DNA of 64,000 bases from Acrasis kona (lineage: Eukaryota > Heterolobosea > Eutetramitea > Acrasida > Acrasidae): the NCBI GenBank assembly GCA_026419775.2, contig JAOPGA020001102.1:100852-164851 (forward strand), given 5' to 3'. Positions within the stretch are counted from its first letter, which is position 1, and each line of letters opens with the position of its first letter. The translations under genes and the position numbers were made by a program. Shown here in pieces: positions 23,401 through 32,592 of the stretch. The notes under the pieces were generated by a model that was given only the letters and a program-made list of their open reading frames with translations, ran no database searches and was not told the origin of the DNA.

Positions 23401-24405
23401 TATCTCGATGCCAATCACTCGCTACTGGACTCTGATAAATTTCATGGTTTGTTATACAAGGACGATCCGATGGCAGGTGCTCCTTTGAAAGACGATCGTT
23501 TATTAGAATCATCGAATTCTTATTACTCTAGTGGCGAATTACATGTAGAATTCGATCCCTTGTTACCGAGATTAGGAAATCATTTGGGCCTCAAGCACAC
23601 CATGCAATTCTACAGGGACCAAGCGCGCATCGAACAAGAAGAATACGAAAGAACGATCGCGCCCACCAACACCATTTATCACGCTCGTTACGTTCCAGGT
23701 CCAGAAAATCAAAGCGAGACCATGAATCGATTGACCGAAACCAAATTAACTCAATTGAATCGAATCGATCGCGTAAAGACCGACGTCAAGGATGATTTTG
23801 ACGAGAGCACCATTGCAGATATCGAAGATGTATTGAACGACGACGAAGACGACGATCCGACGTACATGAGCCATCACATTTTGGCAATTGCCGAGAGATT
23901 TGCTCATAGAGCGTTCTTGCACGAACAGTACGTGAGAGAGCCACAAATTCCACGTCCCTATATCGAAGATGTGCAGAGCGGTCGCGTGGTGAGCAAGACC
24001 AATTGGAACATGGTGGGTCCCATTCAGAATTACTTTGATGGTATCATCGAAGAGAAGGTGCCAGAGGGACCGAGCAGTCATATTGTGACGGAGCGTCTGA
24101 GAGAGTATGGAAGAGCTGTGGCCAAGAATACGAGCATGAGCTTGAAGGAGAAGATTGGTGCCATGAGATCGTTGAGACAGGCGTTGCTCGATAACAAGAT
24201 TTATGATATGGAACTGGAGGCACCCAGTACTATCGTGACTGGTAGGTTGACTCATTGGCACGAACCCAGAAGAAATCCAAGACACACTCGTTTCAGCGAT
24301 AGCGTGATTCTCAATAGAAAATTATACAAGAAGAAATTGTTTGTTGATCTCAAGAAGAAGGAGAAGGAGAGGAGAATTGCTGAAAAGAGAGCGAGGGCGG
24401 TGTAG
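20434..24405 (+). CDS. Large mitochondrion-targeted protein of unknown function
   Basis: A single uninterrupted 1,323-codon frame, by far the longest intact exon here. The N-terminus (MLRYSLTKQRVACTNVASRS) is Arg/Ser-rich without acidic residues, a typical mitochondrial presequence. The rest is mostly polar and acidic with many Asp/Glu/Gln runs, a Glu-rich segment near residue 805, and long predicted helices. The last 170 residues turn basic, with RRNPRHTRFSDSVILNRKLY and a Lys/Arg helix at the end. That layout, acidic body and basic tail, would suit an RNA- or ribosome-associated mitochondrial protein. I do not recognise a named family, and a lineage-specific mitoribosome or RNA-processing component is only a guess. 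Confidence 0.85.
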   Translation: MLRYSLTKQRVACTNVASRSYRRLDIKGGDKNKNGPSRFNKAGSSDAGQSPDNKDNQREEQLLTPEQLGKRERKKFLRRNGIDVVLSGKEGYTPQDLFVQGRDLYKNVSTPDGFIQKLVQPRDDAIDQPFKNIRQEFKLAKNYYPTHQVHPSPIDDHIHYLESDNPRDPLLKTIIKAKNIRESIPYQYTIKFDENGPVQGNPLADRVQQNHQKSLNMTPIQMKRLLQARENKKRTLNAIKETIKQRASDLMNEEQPDADLVQEELRELRVSLMAEKAFGKIVDEEDPEVTELLDTVNDEFASDDETDYDSDSNYGEDTEAVAGLEGAVSFLEFFEKKDLEQGTARMQHAASYMDTLEWEGMDEVIAQVATDPESEVVHAQFGEKLIHASNMDNGQLDLLDKMKDFTTMMQLHTQKIMDESDLTNDQATALVKLMPILFKKYTDQGRYPIQRYLMFDQIAQGNAEYESDFMKVLSDDSERGFSIDPADHYNPSAFDMLKNLRLLELRNNGKLTPELISAYRQPKGLEHIIASTLNQTRIHRDIESIRSDITLEGNMNKETEHDLGFLEDYFPRASLNFDDLMKNVNDEHSKHPIYDTEHQDLLEEDLIRYNNQSETPLEKEHDVKQEVFDENAINEAQGVPMAEGIELRELMDQYKLADLLKISEANDQEDEDGQNDPRANPLASKLGITTDHAKAKKEELDTFKLPLADAQDADLANAGSTASNLLSDIKLDILKQDEQTRDLNPSSEINDPKIKNSALFASIKKSILNKEPIKPIAPQPITDSIQSTFDSISTSSQQPPQEEEEEESEEESGLSEIDDSYLNQYLTNQIDPFDTYLPQELLMDDYLSPDAHDQFLELHQQVGVHRDAGKIAASNLKRYEQEETIVKRSLALTKQSLNSEHNTGILMDAFNERVDRQYEHIDITDSLSTVQSFLKQGSLSDALESEISQKSPELIDRFEPFQRTTLNQILAPGAGMNGQEEIKIIDDGDYLDANHSLLDSDKFHGLLYKDDPMAGAPLKDDRLLESSNSYYSSGELHVEFDPLLPRLGNHLGLKHTMQFYRDQARIEQEEYERTIAPTNTIYHARYVPGPENQSETMNRLTETKLTQLNRIDRVKTDVKDDFDESTIADIEDVLNDDEDDDPTYMSHHILAIAERFAHRAFLHEQYVREPQIPRPYIEDVQSGRVVSKTNWNMVGPIQNYFDGIIEEKVPEGPSSHIVTERLREYGRAVAKNTSMSLKEKIGAMRSLRQALLDNKIYDMELEAPSTIVTGRLTHWHEPRRNPRHTRFSDSVILNRKLYKKKLFVDLKKKEKERRIAEKRARAV

Positions 24406-24427
24406 AAATAAAAAAATTTGTAAACAC

Positions 24428-25311
24428 ATGATATCTTCTCCTCTTCAACAACGACAATCCAATATTAACCATAATAATACTACGCGTGCGGACGGTGGGA
24501 GGTACATGGTACCAACTTCTGCAATTTTTTTGAGAAAGAGTTTCTTCTTTTTGGGTAACTTTAAGCAATATAATAATGGACTGGATAAGAAGGATTTGGA
24601 AAAGTGCGTGACTAATAATGGGGGCTCCATTTGTTTGAGCATACATTCGGTTACGGGGAAGAACTCTTTCCTTGTGGTTGCTGCGGACCCCAACGTCAGC
24701 CACGAATACATTAATATTGCAAAGAAGAACAAGGCAAATATTGTTCCCGTTACATTTATAACAAAGTCCCTGGATCTTTTACACATTAACAGGGGCAGTG
24801 ACATTAACGAACTAGTACGTTTCAAGTTCAAAGTTGTTTAATTTACTGTTAGAGGTCGATTGTTGATGATAAAATCAAGCAGGAGAGTTGTCAAGATTTC
24901 ACAGAAATGTTTACCACGAACGTATCGGCTTCGGAGCGGGTCAAGGAGTTGGAGCACGAACTGCAAGAGTGCATGAAGCGTACAGAAGACGCCGAACTCA
25001 CTGCCACCCGCACCAACACACTCCTTGAGAATTCAGAATCAGAACGCTCAAAGTTGGAACAGTTGGTGTTGCAATTACAAAACCAAATCAAGGAGTGTAA
25101 CGAGAGGGAGATGGTACTATCTGCTAACATACAAGCAATTCAGGTGGAGAAGGAAAAGATTGTAGAGGAGTGCAACGAAAGGGATAGACTTACGAAAATT
25201 GCAATTGCTCGGGCATGTAAGTGTCACGAAATAGCGTCGGTAAAGGATGAGCTCGAAGGAATTGATGCACAAATGTCACGAGTATTAAATTTGGCCAAAA
25301 AGTTTCGGTGA
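24428..25311 (+). CDS. BRCT-domain coiled-coil protein
   Basis: Two exons split by a 38-nt intron (24815-24852). The first encodes a single BRCT-type domain: FFFLGNFKQYNNGLDKKDLE, then NNGGSICLSIHSVTGKNSFL, VVAADPNVSHEYINIAKKNK and IVPVTFI, matching the order strand, helix, Gly-Gly turn, strand and Val-Pro-Val strand. The usual Trp of the last helix is absent. The second exon is a long Glu/Lys/Gln coiled coil ending in DAQMSRVLNLAKKFR. BRCT domains bind phosphopeptides or poly-ADP-ribose, often in DNA repair; the coil suggests dimerisation. It starts 22 bp after the preceding stop. The exact role cannot be read from the sequence. Confidence 0.65.
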
Positions 25312-25536
25312 AAGCTGGACCAATAAAATAAATAAAGGTCAGTCGAGTTTGGTATATGATTGTTTGTCTGTCAAAGTCAAATAGACTGTTCATGAGTAGC
25401 AGCTATTCATTTGCTTTCCATTCATCATAACCTATAAAACAGGTGGTGCTGTAATGTTCACACACTTGAAATGTTTGGGTGTGATTTATGGGACATTAAA
25501 ATTTTTGTGTAATATCGATTGTAATGAGTGTTAATA

Positions 25537-26810
25537 ATGATGATAAGGACATGTTTATTGAGGACAGGGATCATCAATCTACCGTATAGACAAGTACCGA
25601 TTTTAGCAACCAATTGTGCAAGAAACTTTGCAGTCAAACTAGACATACAAGGTGCGAAAAATTTAATCAAGGATGGTTATACTGCTCAGGAAAAGAAAGA
25701 TTTTCCCACTTGCTTGTCATATTTTGAGGGTGGTGTCGCAATTTTGGAGAAATCGAAAGACCCGAAAGATCAAATGATGTTAGCGGTGACGTACAACAAC
25801 CTTGCGGAAGTGTTGAGAGAACTAGAAAAGAGTCGCATCTCCGTAAACCAAAAAAATCGTAAATATGGCTTTGTGGACATTAAAAAGTTGCTCAGCAAAG
25901 CAGAAGGGATCTTGAGACAAGTAAAGCCCGCTGACAAAATAGAAGAAGAGGAGATTACTTTAGTGCTTGCTGGTTTTCTGAACACCCAGGGTTTGTACCA
26001 GTTTGAGAATGTCAAGAATTACACATTGGCACAACAAATTTTCTCGAATAATTCAGAAGCCATTGATCAAGCCACAACAAAATCATATAATAAAGAACTG
26101 ATCTACTTAGAACTACTATTGCTTGGCATAAAAACCAAACATAATATCGCACAATGTCAGCTTATTAGAAACCTACCAGCCTATGACACTTTCAAGGACG
26201 CCACGCATGCATTTGACAAACTAACAAACTTGTACCCAGTCAACGCTCTATACCATAAAATGAACTTGACAATGTTGAACAGCATGGGTCTAATCAAATT
26301 AAACGAAAAAGAGTACGAAGCCGCACTCGAGCACTTCAAAACAGCACTCAGTCTTATATCGGGTGAAATAAAGAAGGGTCAGGAGCAACCCAACTTACAG
26401 ACAATCGCATTAAGCGAATTAGGTGCAACCCTAAACAACATTGCCACAGCACACTTTAAGATGAAGGATTTGCAAACATCGGAAATGTACTTTAGACAAG
26501 CGCTCTACATTTATGAAAACACTCCAGTAGGCTTGATAAGAATACAGTCGCTAGTGTGATGAGTCAGTTGGCTCTTGTTTTAAAGCAGAAGCATCAAGAC
26601 AAAGACATTTTGGAGCAGATTAATGAGATTAGTGTGGATGTTGCTGCAGAAAAGTTGAAAGAGATTAGAGGGACCTATATTCCTTTGCTGAAAAGATTAT
26701 TTAATGTGAGTCAGGATCAAGAATTAAATGAGAATGATCAAAAAGCTAAGGATGAGAAGGAGGCGAAGGAGTTGGCAGTCAAAGTGAAAAATTTGTTAAT
26801 GAAAAAATAA
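25537..26810 (+). CDS. Mitochondrial TPR repeat protein
   Basis: A presequence (MMIRTCLLRTGIINLPYRQV) leads into TPR-type helices: GYTAQEKKDFPTCLSYFEGG, AVTYNNLAEVLRELEKS, a central pair, then LNNIATAHFKMKDLQTSEMY with FRQALYIYENTP, which is a canonical TPR. The frame changes between 26526 and 26545: the next frame reads DKNTVASVMSQLALVLKQKH, a natural continuation of a TPR. One missing base (GG in place of G in GGCTTGATAAG) would join them. I take it as one gene of about 425 residues. TPR proteins of this size in mitochondria include respiratory-complex assembly factors, but I cannot assign it to one. Confidence 0.6.
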
Positions 26811-26823
26811 ATATTGTAAACTA

Positions 26824-27045
26824 ATGTCAACTGGTGGATGGCTTCGTTGGTTTCTTCTTCTCTTCTTTGGTGGTCCAAAAGAATACAGAATACCTCCCGG
26901 TGGTAGTGTTCTCGTCATCGAAATAACAAAAAATTACGTTAGATACTTTAAACTAAGAAAGCCTAATTACAATCAAATACATAATGTCGGACCAATGACT
27001 GTCAAAAGCATTACGCAAGGACACAGATTAGATCAAAGTACATAA
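26824..27045 (+). CDS. Small hypothetical protein, 73 residues
   Basis: A short frame starting 13 bp after the TPR gene, with a hydrophobic N-terminal stretch (WLRWFLLLFFGG) and a basic remainder. It looks like a small single-pass membrane or secreted peptide. I do not recognise it. It is tail-to-tail with the RpiA gene, 15 bp away. The short spacing to both neighbours also allows it to be 3' untranslated sequence of the TPR gene. Confidence 0.35.
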   Translation: MSTGGWLRWFLLLFFGGPKEYRIPPGGSVLVIEITKNYVRYFKLRKPNYNQIHNVGPMTVKSITQGHRLDQST

Positions 27046-27060
27046 AGTGCAATATATTAT

Positions 27061-27878
27061 TCATTTTCTTACAATTGTATGAAGTCCTCCATCGGCCTGC
27101 CCGATAAATACTTTGTCAGCCATGCCAATAAATAAACCAGTTTCGACCACTCCTGGTATTCTTGTTAATTGTTCATTTAATTCGTTTGGGTTCTGAATGA
27201 TTCCAAAATCTACATCAACTACTAGGTTACCATTGTCAGTAACAACAGGCCCTGCCTTCATCACGCCAAATCTTATTACTGGATTCCCACCCAACTTCTT
27301 CACCTTGTTCATCACGGGAACAACTGCCATAGGAATAACTTCGACAGGAACTCCTCTCTTCCAATACTCCCCAAGATTTTGTGACTCCTAAACCGTTTTA
27401 ATAATGTGATCAAAAATTCATACTTTGTGAAAGTCAGCTACGATTATTAACAACTTTGCGCACGATGCAAGAATTTTCTCTTGCAACTGACAACCGCCTC
27501 CACCTTTTATAAGATTTAAATCCTTATCAATTTCATCTGCACCATCTATAGCAACATCAATGTCAGGATGTTGGCTTAGATCACTAAGAATAAGACCCTT
27601 GGGTTGTGAGATCATATCAAAGTGATTGTTACATGGTCCAAAATAAGTTGTTTAGCTTGATAACCAGAAGGAATGCAAACAAGGCTTAATCCTTCCTCGT
27701 CGACCCTCTGCTTTATTCTTTCGACACAGAAAGGAACGGTAGAACCTGCTCCAATTCCAACAACTTGATTATTCTTAACAAATTCATCAACTGCTGCATA
27801 CCCTGCTATCCTCTTGGCGTCTTGTTCTTCCATTTTTTTAATACAATCAAAATCAATTTTTTTACAACAACTTGTCAT
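27061..27878 (-). CDS. RPIA: Ribose-5-phosphate isomerase A
   Basis: Three exons with introns of about 35-36 nt (near 27383-27418 and 27601-27635). The joined product has [52 protein letters not shown] with [20 protein letters not shown] (the active-site Asp-Gly-Ala-Asp and Lys-Gly-Gly-Gly motifs), [14 protein letters not shown], and the C-terminal [20 protein letters not shown]. It interconverts ribose-5-phosphate and ribulose-5-phosphate in the non-oxidative pentose phosphate pathway, in the cytosol. Length, about 249 residues, is normal and all catalytic motifs are intact. It ends in TGA. Confidence 0.95.
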
Positions 27879-27921
27879 TTACACGCAATTATCACCGATT
27901 GATGTATAGTCTAGATTCACA

Positions 27922-28895
27922 ATGACGTTCGGTTACATTTTCGAAAAGCTGATTGAGGAGTGCTTGTGTAATTCATTGACACAACTCTTGAAGGTTTATC
28001 CACAAATAGGTGGCACCATTGTGCCCTGTGGCACAGGTTACCATCGACGTAACTCACTTTACAGATGGTAAAAAGCCTTCTTAGTGTTTCTTTAAACCAC
28101 GGTATTACCGACGCTCAGGGCTTTTCTCGTATCATGCAGTCATGAGGCGAACTCTATCATGACACATTTATTTCACAATCACCAAGCAATAAATGCATAG
28201 TGATAAAAAACAAACGCATCATAAGCAAAGAAGAAGCGTATGATAGCGGTTGGTGCGATGAAAACTCTTGTTAATACATTTAACACCATTCAAGTCATGA
28301 CAATGGGATGTTTTATGAACCACAGAGTATTTACTGTGGAGGAAGTTGAACGCATCAAATCACAAGTAAGACAGGATTGTCAAGATCTACATGGAAGAGT
28401 AATTTCCACAAATGACATTTTAAGTGCACATTACTGGAAGGTGATGGCTGAGGTTAATGACCACGTATCACCTGAGAGTGACGCAACAATCAGGTTGACT
28501 AATGATCATTTATTCCGACTGTCATGATGCACTAATTCAAATTTGGGAAGCTATAAATGAGATCGAGGCTGTGGAGCTGAGGGATGTGTTTTCGGAACTA
28601 CTTTCGAAGTACTTCTCCTACGGCAAAAAGAATGGTTTCCGAAACTTTAAAGGAACCGATAATGCCTTTTTTCTATCAAAAATATAATTTAATTACTTGA
28701 TGGTCGTATGAGTTACGAAATGGTATCTTAATCAGTAACTATTTCAAATTCAATCCGTTAGACGTTGAATTCGAGGGAAGACGTAAACGGCTCGTGATGC
28801 CTACTACTTCTATACCAAACCTTCTCGTTATTGTGCCTGCAACCAATGGTGGTGTTGAGTGCGTTTTTAGTGCTACTAAAGTTGTTTCAAAATAA
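27922..28895 (+). pseudogene. BAHD-like acyltransferase pseudogene
   Basis: Pieces of one family occur in order but in different frames. The start is MTFGYIFEKLIEECLCNSLT with a QLLKVYPQIGGTIVP stretch. Then comes the catalytic HxxxD as SLNHGITDAQGFSRIMQS (His codon at 28098), followed by an in-frame TGA where relatives have Trp. A central block VFTVEEVERIKSQVRQDCQD continues into VISTNDILSAHYWKVMAEVN. The end is LISNYFKFNPLDVEF, IPNLLVIVPATNGGVECVFS and a TAA. This is the layout of BAHD-type CoA acyltransferases; the C-terminal DFGWG-like motif is weak. There are several stops and frame changes that introns do not explain, so it is dead unless a very unusual splice pattern exists. Confidence 0.6.
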
Positions 28896-28966
28896 ATCAA
28901 ATTTTGAGTTTATATCAATCAACACATCCTCTACGTTCACCTACAGTTTGTTACAAGAATTAGGTT

Positions 28967-29614
28967 TTATTGACAAGAGAAGCAGGGTTTTGCAGCAGGA
29001 GTGGGTTCAAGGGAACTGATGGGTAGCCCATGAGGTACAACGCTATCTGTTTTATCATCTGATACTATTCTTTGCATGTCCCTTGTGCACTCGACTAACA
29101 ATGTTTTGAATGCCTCCTCTACGTTGTAGTTCTCTAGTGCCGATGTTTCTAGGAATAGTAGACCATTTTGTTCAGCGAAAATCTTTCCTTCCTCGACTGT
29201 AACAGCCCTTAAATGCCGAAGGTCATTCTTGTTTCCGATTAAAACTGTGATCGCATTGGGATCTGCCATATCCCTAAACTCCTTCAGCCATGTTTTGCAG
29301 TTTATAAACGTTTGTCTACTTGTGACATCATAGGCGAGTAGAGAGCCTTTCGCCCCTCTGTAAAATGTTGCAGACAAAGAGCGGAATCTTTCTTGGCCCG
29401 CAGTATCCCAAACATGTGCTAGCACTGTTCCATTATCCAACTTTAACAGCTTCTTTGAAAATTCTATACCGATGGTGGATTTACTATCCAGTCTGAAGCC
29501 TTTATTCGTAAACTGCGACATTAAATTCGATTTTCCTACACCGGAATCCCCCGTTACTACTACCTTTACATAGAAATCATGAGATTCCTGTTCATTAATG
29601 CTTGGGTAACTCAT
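28967..29614 (-). CDS. Rab-family small GTPase
   Basis: An intact 215-residue intronless protein with all GTPase motifs: GDSGVGKSN (P-loop), a TIGIEFSKK switch I, WDTAGQERFRSL (switch II), GNKNDLRHLR (NKxD) and ETSALENYNVEEAF (SAL). The P-loop and switch regions resemble the Rab2/4/11/14 group more than Rab5 or Rab7. The C-terminus closes in AAKPCFSCQ, with two cysteines for double geranylgeranylation. It should act in vesicle traffic on an endosomal or Golgi membrane. Exact Rab class needs a tree. Confidence 0.93.
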   Translation of the reverse strand: MSYPSINEQESHDFYVKVVVTGDSGVGKSNLMSQFTNKGFRLDSKSTIGIEFSKKLLKLDNGTVLAHVWDTAGQERFRSLSATFYRGAKGSLLAYDVTSRQTFINCKTWLKEFRDMADPNAITVLIGNKNDLRHLRAVTVEEGKIFAEQNGLLFLETSALENYNVEEAFKTLLVECTRDMQRIVSDDKTDSVVPHGLPISSLEPTPAAKPCFSCQ

Positions 29615-29804
29615 GATTGCTTCCGAAGTTATACGAACATTATCGTCAACCGGTTCTAATTTGGATTCTAATTTAATCGGTGGTGACCACCGTTGATAAA
29701 ATGACCATTGACGACAAACATGACATGTTTTGTAGTTTTAAGAATACTTTTAACTAAATACAAGAGCAACAATCCTCATCAAATAAAAAAAACAAGAACG
29801 TTTA

Positions 29805-31226
29805 TTACAAAATTCCTTGCCTCTTGAGATCCTCAAAGGTCTTCTTGTTGTAAACGTTCCCATCCTTATCCTCAAACTCCTCCATAGTGTCACCCTTCCA
29901 TGTTTGCTCATCGGCTTGAACTTTAATCTTCTCCCACAACTCCAATGCATCTGCAATGATGGTAATGTGATGGAAATGTCTAGTGTTAGGAATCCTCAAA
30001 CACCTCATTCCGTTGTGATGACGCCACTCCTGGAAATGTCTTTCAAAGGCACGCGGTCCCCAATAGGTTTGATTTCCACATATTTCACATTTGTATTCAT
30101 TTCCTAATCCGTGTAGTTTGTACAGCCAGTAAGGAATTGGTTTTCCATCCCAACCCATCGGTAAGTTTAATGGATTGCTTATAGCGCCCATCTTATCTTC
30201 TTCTGTTTCTTCTTGTTCCTCTTCAATGTATTGATCTCCCGCCTCCATGCTGGCCAACTCAGTCTCTTCTGCTTTTTGTTCTGCTTGTTCCTCTCTCTCC
30301 AGGTCATTTTCAATTTCTTCCCAAGTACGTCCTTGTTTCTTTTCGATTTGTATCTTTGTTGACTCGATCACGTCGTCCAAAAGTTTTGTGAAATTAATGA
30401 TTTTTCGTTCCAACAGCGCAGTTGATTTGTTGACGTCTTGATTAGTGTTTGATTTTCCTCTCCTCTTTCTCTTTTTCTTGGTTTGATCTGTATTGTTGGA
30501 TTCTTCTGGTTCGTTTGATGGCTTCGACCAACCTTGTACTTTTTGATTGGACCAGTCGGACTCAAACTGTTCAATGATTGATTTCGTTATTTGTGTTAGG
30601 TCGGAAAGTGGTTGTGTTCTTTTGTGAAAGTCGACGAGGTAGTCGAATAAATCTTGAAGGTATTTACGATAAGAGGCCTTTTCTTTTGTCTTTTGGTCGA
30701 TGCGATGGAACATGTGGAATTGGTTTAGGTAGTTGAGATAATCTATTGAATTATCTACGTGAGGCAAATTAATGTATTGCATGTAGAGGGAGTGAAGATC
30801 AACATACTTGCCGAAAGATTCCTCCCCGGAAAATTGGATCTTTTCTTCTAGCTCTTGTTGTAGCTTTGTTATTTGTTCGAAAATGGGTAACTCTGCATCT
30901 CTGTTCATTGGGTTTGATGGGAAGTTTCTGTGATATTCTCTCATTTCGGCGAGCCTAGTGTCGAACTGTGCAATGGTCTTTTGTAATGTTGACTCGGTTA
31001 GCGATTCAATTTCACTTCTTCGGAAGCCATTCGAATCCTCGTATATATTTAATAGTTCCTCTGCACTCTTTTGCATTTTTTCAACTTGATGATTGATGCG
31101 GTGATTTTGAAAAACAATTCTCTTTTGGGTTTTCGATTTGTGTTGTATTTCAAATACTAGTGATTTGATAGAGTGCTCTAGATCATGATGGTGTGTCCTT
31201 GCCTGTTCGATTAGGGTTGAGGACAT
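29805..31226 (-). CDS. SF3A3: Splicing factor SF3A subunit 3 (SF3a60/Prp9)
   Basis: An intact 473-residue frame, close to the family length of about 500. The N-terminus TLIEQARTHHHDLEHSI matches the SF3A3 opening (E-x-x-R-x-x-H-E). The centre holds the conserved YLNYLNQFHMFHRI and YRKYLQDLFDYLVDFHKRTQ segments. The C-terminal matrin-type zinc finger reads YKCEICGNQTYWGPRAFERH, FQEWRHHNGMRCLRIPNTRH, followed by DGNVYNKKTFEDLKRQGIL. SF3a is part of U2 snRNP and needed for branch-site recognition. This fits a genome rich in short introns. PHF5A, another U2 subunit, is found further along. Confidence 0.96.
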   Translation of the reverse strand: MSSTLIEQARTHHHDLEHSIKSLVFEIQHKSKTQKRIVFQNHRINHQVEKMQKSAEELLNIYEDSNGFRRSEIESLTESTLQKTIAQFDTRLAEMREYHRNFPSNPMNRDAELPIFEQITKLQQELEEKIQFSGEESFGKYVDLHSLYMQYINLPHVDNSIDYLNYLNQFHMFHRIDQKTKEKASYRKYLQDLFDYLVDFHKRTQPLSDLTQITKSIIEQFESDWSNQKVQGWSKPSNEPEESNNTDQTKKKRKRRGKSNTNQDVNKSTALLERKIINFTKLLDDVIESTKIQIEKKQGRTWEEIENDLEREEQAEQKAEETELASMEAGDQYIEEEQEETEEDKMGAISNPLNLPMGWDGKPIPYWLYKLHGLGNEYKCEICGNQTYWGPRAFERHFQEWRHHNGMRCLRIPNTRHFHHITIIADALELWEKIKVQADEQTWKGDTMEEFEDKDGNVYNKKTFEDLKRQGIL

Positions 31227-31417
31227 TCTTCAGCAAACAAATTGAATAAGATTGTAAAAATGAACAGTTCAATTTATCCAGACGGTATTAAAGCTTTAGA
31301 GTCAAATAGCTCATTTGTTTGTAATTTACTTTAAATTCTTATTTACTAGAGAGTGCTCCGAGCACATTATCTTTAACTCATTGTCTTCATGCAGTACCAC
31401 TCAACCATATTTTCAAA

Positions 31418-32360
31418 ATGAGCACAAACCCAATATCTCTAGAGGATGCTGTTAAAATCATGAGCGACGCGATATCTCTTAGGCGTATGACAGACATACG
31501 TTTGGCAATGACCGTATTTAAAAACAACAGAGCTAACATCAAACTACTGTCCAAGGATAATGCATGGGTGATTGAGGCATCAAGATCAGGTGTCCCCGAA
31601 ATTGTTGAGTATCTGATATTTAATGGAGCTGATTTAAATGTAGATCTTAATGGAGTGACACCGTTGCATGCGGCACATGATTACCCTACTATAGTTCAAT
31701 TATTGATAAACCAAAAGCTGGAGATAAACATTCAAGATAGACAATATGGAAACACACCATTGCTTTATGCAGTACTGTGCGAAAACATTAAAACGTCCTT
31801 GATACTTTTGGATAATGGAGCAGACGTTAACGTATCTAATTTTGACGGTAATACACCTATAATTGTTGCCGCAGGTCACGATAGGTAAATCATTTACTAA
31901 AAAAAGTGTTTAAACTTGTAGTTTAGAGCTGTTAGAAGCAATTAGTGATAAAGGAGCTTATTATAATCTACAAAGCAAATCTGGTGACACCGCACTCCAT
32001 AGAGCAGCCCTACACGGTCGTACTAAAAATGTAGAATTTCTGCTAAAAAGAGCAACAGTTGTTAATATTAAGAATAATAAGGGTGACTCAGCACTACATT
32101 TAGCTGCTGGAAGGGGGGACGATGCTATGGTATCACTGTTAATACAAAATGAAGCTATTATAGACGCTAGAAACAAAGACGGGGAGACAGCTCTTATCAT
32201 AGCCTCTAGATGTGGACACGAAAATGTGGTAAAAAGGTTATTATCAAGTAGAGCTGATGTGACCTTAGAGGACAGTAAGGGCAACAGTGCATCTAGAATC
32301 GCTTTTAATAGAGGTTTCAAGAACATAGAGATGCTTTTATCAGGTTCTTTTGGTCTATAA
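31418..32360 (+). CDS. Ankyrin repeat protein
   Basis: Two exons; the intron is 31885-31921 (37 nt). About 300 residues with seven or so ankyrin repeats, among them GVTPLHAAHDYPTIVQLLIN, YGNTPLLYAVLCENIKTSLI, SGDTALHRAALHGRTKNVEF, KGDSALHLAAGRGDDAMVSL and DGETALIIASRCGHENVVKR. There is no other domain, no signal peptide and no membrane segment. It is a protein-interaction scaffold of unknown partner. Confidence 0.9.
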
Positions 32361-32592
32361 ATTTAAAATAGTTATTCTCATGATGTCTTAATTACAATTG
32401 TTGTATTTTGATAAGTAGCTACTATTTAATATTATAATTAGCTAATAGTAATAATTGATCTAATCATTAGTCGGTGCGGGATAACGGAAAATCTGTTAAG
32501 ATAATCAGTATTATTGTAATAGGCTGTTGTGCTAATAATACCTAAAAGTCTAGAAATATAACAAGATAATCCAAAAATCTTTATCATCACAC

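Noticed and set aside
24341-24427. Earlier Arg-rich start for the BRCT gene overlapping the previous coding end
   Set aside because: It has no ATG and merely reads the basic 3' end of the neighbour in another frame; the ATG at 24428 is the better start.
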